Assembly: GCA_040905305.1 (NCBI GenBank)
Contig: JBBDRU010000139.1
Coordinates: 1 to 6,955, forward strand
DNA: 6,955 nt
From: SHAN690 sp040905305
GTDB lineage: Bacteria; Bacteroidota; Bacteroidia; Flavobacteriales_G; Salibacteraceae
Direction: 5' to 3'
Shown: positions 1 to 4,933 of the stretch, in pieces
Position numbering within the stretch: the first letter of the stretch is position 1
Layout of the letters: every line of letters begins with the position of its first letter
Program-made: the position numbers and the translations under genes
The notes under the pieces: model-generated
Seen by the model: only the letters and a program-made list of their open reading frames with translations
Told to the model about the DNA's origin: nothing
The model's database searches: none

Positions 1-3
1 ATA

Positions 4-59
4 AGTTTGTAGAAATATTAGAATAATAAACAGTTCTAATTAGGGGAAGCTTACAAACT
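4..59. repeat. Widely spaced 8-bp inverted repeat at the left edge
   Basis: AGTTTGTA at 4-11 is perfectly complementary to TACAAACT at 52-59, with 40 bases between. The arms resemble the AGTTTATGG / ACAAACC core of the larger palindrome at 588-701, so this could be a shorter or decayed relative, which would place such elements on both sides of the gene at 114-566. An 8-bp match at this spacing in AT-rich DNA can occur by chance. All three plus-strand frames carry stops within bases 2-43, so the stretch is not coding up to about base 30. Confidence 0.25.
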
Positions 60-113
60 GCCGAAGGACTAATTTGGGATTGGACAGAAATCATATATGA
101 ACCTAATAACAAT

Positions 114-566
114 TTGAAAATCTGGCTCGCAAAGGATGAAAATGGAAATATCATTCATAGGACAGTTGAAAACTTATTGGATAGTTCTGAAAAAAGATTT
201 AATAATGAAGACAAACTCTATGAAACTCATTTAAAAACGTTTAACCAAGAAAACCGACTCATAGAGAAATTAATAACGGATGAAAATGGGAAAGAGAAAG
301 AAAAACATTTGTATGACTACCAAGGACAAAAAGAAAGTTGGAAATTCATTCTAAATGGTTTGACTGTTAAAACGGAAGAAAGAGTTTATGACAGCAATAA
401 AAATCTTACTCATTATATCAGAAAGGACAACAATGGAAAATGCTTAGAATGGTATGGGTTTGAATATGATAAATTTGGTAACAAGACAAAATATTTTTGG
501 GGACAAGAAGAAGGCAAGCAAATTAGATTTAAGTCATTTGAACTCCTCTATGAAAACAACGAATAA
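114..566 (+). CDS. Hypothetical YD-repeat-like protein, probably 5'-truncated
   Basis: I do not recognise a named family. The product is hydrophilic and rich in Lys, Asn and Glu, with several YD-like units of the form YDxxGN or VYDSNKNL: YDYQG, VYDSNKNLTHYI and YDKFGNKTKYF in the C-terminal half, plus two DENGN/DENGK turns. This resembles degenerate RHS/YD or MORN-like beta-repeat proteins of Bacteroidota. No signal peptide or membrane segment is visible. The start is doubtful: TTG at 114 is the only usual bacterial start codon near the front, but the frame is open back to base 30 and the upstream codons (WDWTEIIYEPNNN) also read like protein. No ATG occurs anywhere in the open frame, and no ribosome binding site is seen. 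It is most likely the 3' part of a longer gene cut or frameshifted near base 30, or a gene with an unusual start. The stop is TAA at 564-566, and a palindromic element begins 13 bases later. The DNA is clearly more AT-rich than the minus-strand genes to the right. Confidence 0.55.
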   Translation: MKIWLAKDENGNIIHRTVENLLDSSEKRFNNEDKLYETHLKTFNQENRLIEKLITDENGKEKEKHLYDYQGQKESWKFILNGLTVKTEERVYDSNKNLTHYIRKDNNGKCLEWYGFEYDKFGNKTKYFWGQEEGKQIRFKSFELLYENNE

Positions 567-579
567 AAAAAGGGCAAAA

Positions 580-713
580 GCATAACAGCGTATATAGTTT
601 ATGGCGGATTTTGTGCAAAATTCGAAGTTTTGTGTATTTTTAGGGAATGAATTTATAAACTGAAACTAATAGCGTATTTGCCCGCCACAAACCATATACG
701 CGAACCGTCAGAC
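580..713. repeat. Long imperfect palindromic element (REP/MITE- or attC-like)
   Basis: The arms 588-607 and 682-701 match at 18 of 20 positions as an inverted repeat around a 74-base centre. The left arm is GCGTATATAGTTTATGGCGG; the complement of the right arm differs only by G for A at its 9th and 14th bases. In a plus-strand transcript these give A.C mismatches. In a minus-strand transcript both become G.U pairs, so the 20-bp stem would be complete. The centre holds a small palindrome (ATTTTG-TG-CAAAAT, 608-621), TTTTGTG twice, and a second GCGTAT at 672-677. It is noncoding and lies just after the stop at 566. GCATAAC (580-586) and GTCAGAC (707-713) lie outside the arms, and each is one base from an integron core-site consensus (RYYYAAC, GTTRRRY). 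From memory, similar intergenic palindromes recur in Flavobacteriia, but I cannot verify this. Confidence 0.75.
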
Positions 714-918
714 TGTCTCATAACCCCAGAGGTTTTCCACAATAAAAAATCTTAATAAGTAAGGCAGTTTATTTGGGATAAAAACGGTGATTTTGGGTAA
801 TTTTCTTGCATGAAATACATTCAAGGAAAAGATCGCTTTCAAGCTGAGATCAGCACCCATTGTATGGATGACACCATAGAGGGTGACAATGCGGTGCGGG
901 TGATTGATGCTTTTGTTT
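710..918 (+). mobile_element. Left-end remnant of an IS1182-family insertion sequence
   Basis: GACTGTCTCAT at 710-720 resembles the termini of IS1182-type elements. About 100 noncoding bases separate it from the transposase start at 810, the usual layout of such an IS. Family resemblance stops near 918, after about 37 codons. No matching right end (a GAGACAG-type inverted copy) is found anywhere in the window, so this is a decapitated remnant that cannot move by itself. Its outer tip directly abuts the palindromic element at 588-701. The family comes from the transposase N-terminus; the exact left boundary is uncertain by a few bases. Confidence 0.65.
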
Positions 919-977
919 TCAGATTTTATTACCACTTTCGTCTCAGCGGCAGCACCAATCCAATTCTGTGCTTTTAA
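810..977 (+). pseudogene. IS1182-family transposase, N-terminal fragment
   Basis: The frame opens at ATG 810 and ends at TAA 975-977, giving 55 codons. The first ~37 residues match the start of IS1182-type transposases (the DUF772 N-terminal region): a KGKDRFQ-like stretch (residues 5-11, QGKDRFQ), then DD at 20-21 and the hallmark DNxVRVIDAFV (residues 26-36). Intact family members run to roughly 450-550 residues, so nine tenths of the protein and the whole DDE catalytic core are missing. Residues 38-55 do not look like the family and read through the breakpoint into unrelated DNA. No function is expected. An open frame on the opposite strand (708-935) is only its antisense shadow. Confidence 0.75.
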
Positions 978-1017
978 AAGATGGGTTGTGAGGCAAATTG
1001 GCGTTGTGTTTAATTAA
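920..1017 (+). pseudogene. Possible C-terminal tail of an unidentified gene
   Basis: Between the IS remnant and the SDR fragment, one plus-strand frame is open from about 904 to TAA at 1015-1017. Its end reads APIQFCAFKRWVVRQIGVVFN. The stop lies 3 bases before the ATG of the SDR fragment, the spacing expected of genes in one operon. This could be the 3' end of a gene that preceded the SDR gene at its original location, cut when the IS remnant was joined at about 918. I do not recognise the family, and a frame this short can arise by chance. A competing minus-strand frame also runs across these bases. Confidence 0.25.
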
Positions 1018-2609
1018 AAAATGAAAATATTACTAACCGGTTCAACCGGGTACATAGGAAAAAGATTGCTCCCTGTTTTGGTTGAGGCCGGGTCGATTGT
1101 AAGGGTATCTGTTGTTACCCCAGAAATGTTTGCGTTGTTGATTAGGTTAACATTGCCTTTTCTCCATTGATAAGTCAATCCTACGCCTGTTGCGGCAACA
1201 AAAAAGGAAACCGAATCGCCTGCACACACCGTATCACCTAACGGTTGCGTTGTTATGTTGGTGATGCTCGCTGATCCACAACCGTCAGTCATTGTAGCTG
1301 TGATTGCTGTTGTGTTGAGTGCCCCAGTTGTTGTTAAAGCGCGGCCTTCAAGATTGACACCGGTATTTAAGTCCATGGCGCCATTGTTGCAAACAATTGT
1401 TCCTTTAAATTCAGTATAGTCGTTCAAATCAACAGCTCCACTGATCATCCAATATACATTGTCAGCTTTGGCTCCATTGATGAGCAAAACTCGTGCGTAG
1501 GTACTTGTAGATAAGGCACCATAAACTTTGATCACAAACACTGCATTTGAATCGCCCATGGCATTCAAATAAAGCGAATCTGTGAAAGTCACAGCTGAGT
1601 TCATCAAGTATGTGTGTGGTGTCAACACGAGGTTGTTGCCAAACTGCGCAGGATAGAGTAATTCAATATCATGGGCAAGGCCGTTGAGATAGGTATAGGC
1701 TGTCAATAAATCGGCAGCGGCAGCTGCTGTTGAAGCATCTGGAATGGGGTGAATTTCACCTGTAACAGTAAGTGAGTCAAAACCAGTAGTTAAACCTACG
1801 TTGGTTCCTACATCACCCACTAAAGTGGTTACACCTGCATTGGTTACCCCTCCGTCCGCTGAAAAAACAACGTAACAGGCGGCAGTACCCATAGCTGGAG
1901 CAGCTGGACCTGTTAATACAGGACTTCCGCAGCCCACTGGCGTGTATGCCATCGTTCCGTCAAGGGTGATAGCTCCTGTGGTGGTAAACACACGACCTTC
2001 AATGGTATCGTTTGTGCTCATGCTCACGGCTGCATTGTTCACAATAATGTTTCCTTTCATATTTGTTCCTGCGGCCAATGTCACCATGCCTTCTATTTTC
2101 CAGAAAACATTGCATGCTTGTGCACCATTCAGGAGTACAATTTCAGAACCAGCGGCTGAACCGAACGTTCCTTCAATTTGGATGACAAACTCTGCATTAG
2201 CATTGTTTTCTGCATCTAAATAGAGTGTTCCGTTAAGCGTAGAAGCTGCTGAAACAGAGTAAACTCCTTCAACCAGCGTATCGCCATTACCAAGCAACAC
2301 GGCAGGAAAAAAACCTGGTGTCATTGTGTCAAGCACGTTGTACGCTGAAAGTAAATCTGCCGCGCATTGGCCTGTTTCGCCATTGCCGCTGAGCATGTCT
2401 CCGTTCACGTTTCCAAATCCGGTAATTGATCCACTGTTGGTTCCTACATTGCCCGTTAGGTGAGAAATGCCTGTATTAGTTATTGATCCGCTAGATGTGA
2501 AGAGCACGAAATTTGCGGCCGTACCGAGGCTAGGTGCCTGAGCAAAATATATGCCCGGCATGCAGCTGAGCATGACCGCCATTGTAAGTTTCAATAAATA
2601 TAAATTCAT
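1014..2609 (-). CDS. Secreted protein with two DUF3494 (ice-binding-like) domains, C-terminally truncated
   Basis: I start it at ATG 2609 (531 residues), because this puts a signal peptide at the front: a hydrophobic stretch at residues 3-22 with probable cleavage around YFAQ/A at 23-25. An upstream TTG at 2651 would bury that signal behind polar residues. Two DUF3494 beta-solenoid domains follow at about 27-222 and 238-440. Each starts with (L/M)GTAA and a TNxG...GNVGTN or GDVGTN turn. Each also has a DLLxAY helix and the core motifs FVIQIEG/FVIKVYG, LLNGAQACNVFW/LLINGAKADNVYW and KGNI/KGTI, then EGR(V/A). Residues 450-510 start an Ig-like domain (VCAGDS, YQWRKG, LTIDPAS), but its last strands and second cysteine are missing. 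The final ~21 residues are antisense of the SDR fragment, so the natural C-terminus is lost, probably along with further Ig repeats and a type IX sorting tail. The family includes ice-binding proteins and surface adhesins; the substrate here is unknown. A terminator separates it from the ompA-like gene. Confidence 0.85.
   Translation of the reverse strand: MNLYLLKLTMAVMLSCMPGIYFAQAPSLGTAANFVLFTSSGSITNTGISHLTGNVGTNSGSITGFGNVNGDMLSGNGETGQCAADLLSAYNVLDTMTPGFFPAVLLGNGDTLVEGVYSVSAASTLNGTLYLDAENNANAEFVIQIEGTFGSAAGSEIVLLNGAQACNVFWKIEGMVTLAAGTNMKGNIIVNNAAVSMSTNDTIEGRVFTTTGAITLDGTMAYTPVGCGSPVLTGPAAPAMGTAACYVVFSADGGVTNAGVTTLVGDVGTNVGLTTGFDSLTVTGEIHPIPDASTAAAAADLLTAYTYLNGLAHDIELLYPAQFGNNLVLTPHTYLMNSAVTFTDSLYLNAMGDSNAVFVIKVYGALSTSTYARVLLINGAKADNVYWMISGAVDLNDYTEFKGTIVCNNGAMDLNTGVNLEGRALTTTGALNTTAITATMTDGCGSASITNITTQPLGDTVCAGDSVSFFVAATGVGLTYQWRKGNVNLINNANISGVTTDTLTIDPASTKTGSNLFPMYPVEPVSNIFIF
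1021..1170 (+). pseudogene. SDR/NAD-dependent epimerase-like protein, N-terminal fragment
   Basis: From ATG 1021 the product begins MKILLTGSTGYIGKRLLPVL, a textbook beta-alpha start of an NAD(P)-binding Rossmann fold with the GxxGxxG signature (G7, G10, G13). It matches extended or atypical short-chain dehydrogenases of the NAD-dependent epimerase / NmrA-like type, which usually have 280-480 residues. Only the first ~24 residues, to VEAG at about 1092, belong to the family. After that the frame reads antisense through the 3' end of the minus-strand DUF3494 gene and stops at TGA 1168-1170. It is therefore a dead 5' fragment fused head-on to another gene. The junction lies within about 1081-1092, where both genes read sensibly. 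There is no Shine-Dalgarno sequence, only an A-rich leader, as is usual in Bacteroidota. Confidence 0.8.
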
Positions 2610-2624
2610 AAGATTGATGTTAAG

Positions 2625-2642
2625 CGTGAATATGTTTTCACG
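2625..2642 (-). promoter_or_regulatory. Small perfect hairpin in the 5' leader of the two-DUF3494 gene
   Basis: On the minus strand the leader contains CGTGAA-AACATA-TTCACG, a perfect 6-bp stem with a 6-base loop. It lies between the promoter-like box and the ATG at 2609 and ends 15 bases before that start codon. It could affect translation or mRNA stability, or bind a protein as DNA. A related CGTGAAAA...CTCAC stretch lies in the leader of the lipoprotein gene (6681-6699), where only a 4-bp GTGA/TCAC stem is possible. Any regulatory role is inference. Confidence 0.35.
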
Positions 2643-2648
2643 ACAGTG

Positions 2649-2661
2649 CAAAGTAAATTTA
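2649..2661 (-). promoter_or_regulatory. Candidate Bacteroidota -7 promoter box for the two-DUF3494 gene
   Basis: The minus strand reads TAAATTTACTTTG. It contains TAAATTTA and the overlapping TTACTTTG, each matching five of the six fixed positions of the Bacteroidota -7 consensus TAnnTTTG. It lies just downstream of the terminator of the preceding gene and about 40 bases before ATG 2609, so it is the natural place for an independent promoter. No clear -33 TTG is seen at the right distance; that region is AT-rich instead. Confidence 0.4.
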
Positions 2662-2717
2662 CCCTAGAGACGCTTCATTATATATAAAAAAGAAAATATT
2701 ATATTTTTCAGTCCTGT

Positions 2718-2761
2718 AAAAAAAATAAAAATGGCCCCGAACTCACGTTCAAAGGGCCATT
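2718..2761 (-). terminator. Rho-independent terminator after the ompA-like gene
   Basis: On the minus strand, 21 bases after the TAG of the ompA-like gene, AATGGCCC (2761-2754) pairs perfectly with GGGCCATT (2737-2730). Inside is a second 4-bp stem, GAAC/GTTC, closed by GTGA, a GNRA-type tetraloop, with a small TTT/G internal loop between the two stems. A T-rich tract (2729-2718) follows at once. On the plus strand no T-tract follows, so it acts in one direction only. It closes the lipoprotein-ompA transcript and separates it from the DUF3494 gene downstream. Confidence 0.9.
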
Positions 2762-2782
2762 CCCATGAGGCAACCTACACCT

Positions 2783-4921
2783 CTATTTTTTAGGCGGTAC
2801 AACTTCAATCACAACAGACCGATTGTAAAGCCGTCCTTCTGGATATTTGTTTTCAAAAAGCGTAGTGTTGGAATTCTCCCCAAACCCAAAGGTTTTAAAG
2901 CTCACATCAGTCCTGCCTCGGGCGGTCAACTCTCTTTGAATGGTGTTTTTGACATTATTCGCCCTTGCCAAAGAAAGCCTTTGATTGTTTTTAAAATCAC
3001 CTATGTCATCTGTGTGACCGTGAATGATAACCGTGCCGTTCTTAGGAATATTCGGTACAATTTCTTCCCTGATGTAGTTGTCGTACATCAAAATGGCATT
3101 TGTCTCATTGAAGTTGTAGATGACGCTGTACTTGTTAGACACATCTGTTTTAGTTGGTGTCCATTGAATCAGGTTAAATTCATCCTCGCGAATCACTTCC
3201 GGGCTATTCCTTTTTGGAGTGCCGATCATAGTTGCTTTGAATTTGCCTTCAGGACGGTTACCGAGAATCACTTTTCCGGCAATAGCGACACTTTCTGTCT
3301 CGAAAGGCCCATAAGTTCTCACTTTACCTTGCTCATCTGAAAGCTCTAGCGACCAAGAAGTGAATTCAGCATCAGAGCCATCTGCTTCAAAGCCTACATA
3401 GCTTTCTATAGGAGCTTGCAGACTCTCCTTGATTTCTACCGCACTTAATCTGCTATTTGGATCTGTTTGATATTTCAAGAGCATTTCTGGAGAGGAACTT
3501 TCAATAGACACCCTTCGGTCTTCCTCGCGGAGTCTCACAAGTTCTTCTGTACCGCCTAGTTGTTCGGAAGGAATTGTCGGTTGTATTTGTCCAGCAGTCG
3601 TGATCCTTGTAGGATCTACTTCAAACATGGTTACAATGTAATCCTTCACCGATTCGGCCATTGCTTTGGCGTCTGATATTCCCTTGTCTGACGAACCAAC
3701 AAAGTGGAGCGTAGCATTAGGATATTTTTTCATTCGGATTCCCAAAATGTTCAATACGTTGTAATAGACAGTCATTTGTCTCACTGAACTTCCACTTAAA
3801 TCCTCCGGAGTGAAGAGGTCAATTCTGTCCTCCCTGAATTCCGCTACTTCAGCCTTATTCAACTGCTTGTATCGCTTAGGAATTTCAGTAGATCCAAGAT
3901 CAAAGAACACATAATTTGCTAACGGGAAGAATTCTTTCACTTCGCGCTGGCTTGGCACGTATTCAGGAGATGTAACACTAAAATCAACCTTGCTTTTTCC
4001 TGATGAAGCAATTACTGCTGCTGCGGCAGTTGAGCTTTCGTCAGATTCAGCATCTTCTGCCACCACTGTTTTCTCAGTGGCTTTTTCATTCTTCTCAGCC
4101 CTTTCGGCTTTCGCTTGCTGTTCGTCAAAGTTGTTTCGCTTGCCTACGCCAAATTTCACGATGGCACCACCACGCAGAGTAGTGATATTCCATGTTTCGA
4201 TAGACCTTGGGCTTTGTCCAAAGTAGGGCAGTAACGCTACAAAAGGTGAAATCACAACCTGCGTGCGATTGACTTTAGAAGTCAACGGAATGTCATAACC
4301 AACACCGGCTTGCATCGATATCATTTCATCCCTGCTATTTGAAAAGTCACCTTTCACAGCAGGTGTAGCCAGTTGTTCAGGATAATCAGGATTGATACCT
4401 AATTGGTAGGTAAATGATTTATCCAGGTTAAGCGCAAAACGCGGCCCGCCAAAGAGGTAGAATCCATTTTTAAATGGTGCAATGCGTAAACTCGGCTCAA
4501 TGCTTATATAGCTCAGTTTAGCATCAAGATCTGCCGGGCAATTGCATGGCGTAATCACTTGATCAAATTTACCGCTGCGGTTGTCATATCCGCCTGCAAG
4601 CATGAACCCAAAACGGGAATCAGCCTTGTGGTATTCAATCACCGGACCTGCAAATAATCCCACACCAAAGCCATCGTGAAATGCCACGGGAGATGTAAAT
4701 GCATTGTTTAGATTTTGAGTGGAGCCGCGGTAGAAATTAAAATTTGCCGCTGCTGCTCCTCCAAACCACCAAGATGGCGCTTTGAATTCGGGTTCTTCTG
4801 TTGTTTGTGCCTTGAGGGCAAAGGTTGAGGCACCTAATATTACAGCAAGCAACATTGTGCCTACAGTGCTAAGACCTGTTTTTGAACGCATCATTCGAGT
4901 TAATTTATTTTGATAATTCAT
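2783..4921 (-). CDS. OmpA-family outer-membrane protein with barrel and two OmpA-like domains
   Basis: 712 residues. A signal peptide (hydrophobic stretch 18-37, probable cleavage after LKAQ at 39) precedes a Gly/aromatic-rich region at about 50-260 with alternating strands, typical of a small Bacteroidota outer-membrane beta-barrel. A charged Ala/Glu/Lys linker follows (262-312). The first OmpA-like domain (about 330-475) keeps DRRVSI (468-473), but at the usual peptidoglycan-binding Arg position it appears to have Met421. A beta-rich domain of unknown type lies at about 500-590. The second OmpA-like domain (about 598-708) is canonical: HGHTDDIG (634-641), then LSLARANNV, then NRSVVIEV. Asp638 and Arg653 are 15 residues apart, as are the diaminopimelate-binding Asp and Arg of Acinetobacter OmpA. 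The likely role is to tie the outer membrane to peptidoglycan and perhaps support neighbouring surface proteins. It starts 12 bases after the upstream lipoprotein gene, so the two are probably co-transcribed. ATG 4921 lacks a Shine-Dalgarno sequence; Met10 or Met11 are alternative starts. Confidence 0.92.
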   Translation of the reverse strand: MNYQNKLTRMMRSKTGLSTVGTMLLAVILGASTFALKAQTTEEPEFKAPSWWFGGAAAANFNFYRGSTQNLNNAFTSPVAFHDGFGVGLFAGPVIEYHKADSRFGFMLAGGYDNRSGKFDQVITPCNCPADLDAKLSYISIEPSLRIAPFKNGFYLFGGPRFALNLDKSFTYQLGINPDYPEQLATPAVKGDFSNSRDEMISMQAGVGYDIPLTSKVNRTQVVISPFVALLPYFGQSPRSIETWNITTLRGGAIVKFGVGKRNNFDEQQAKAERAEKNEKATEKTVVAEDAESDESSTAAAAVIASSGKSKVDFSVTSPEYVPSQREVKEFFPLANYVFFDLGSTEIPKRYKQLNKAEVAEFREDRIDLFTPEDLSGSSVRQMTVYYNVLNILGIRMKKYPNATLHFVGSSDKGISDAKAMAESVKDYIVTMFEVDPTRITTAGQIQPTIPSEQLGGTEELVRLREEDRRVSIESSSPEMLLKYQTDPNSRLSAVEIKESLQAPIESYVGFEADGSDAEFTSWSLELSDEQGKVRTYGPFETESVAIAGKVILGNRPEGKFKATMIGTPKRNSPEVIREDEFNLIQWTPTKTDVSNKYSVIYNFNETNAILMYDNYIREEIVPNIPKNGTVIIHGHTDDIGDFKNNQRLSLARANNVKNTIQRELTARGRTDVSFKTFGFGENSNTTLFENKYPEGRLYNRSVVIEVVPPKK

Positions 4922-4933
4922 GGTTGTTTGAGG

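Noticed and set aside
708..935. 75-codon open frame on the minus strand
   Set aside because: It is antisense to the IS1182 transposase N-terminus, starts with GTG inside unrelated DNA, and its product resembles no family.
1942..2223. Plus-strand open frame within the two-DUF3494 gene
   Set aside because: Antisense to well-conserved DUF3494 core motifs; similar shadows occur at 3990-4226, 4947-5243 and 5388-5696.
2609..2651. Upstream TTG start for the two-DUF3494 gene
   Set aside because: It would add 14 polar residues before the signal peptide and overlap the promoter-like box; ATG 2609 fits better.
2765..3340. Plus-strand open frame of 191 codons
   Set aside because: Antisense shadow of the OmpA C-terminal coding region, whose motifs on the minus strand are unmistakable; the product has no family features.
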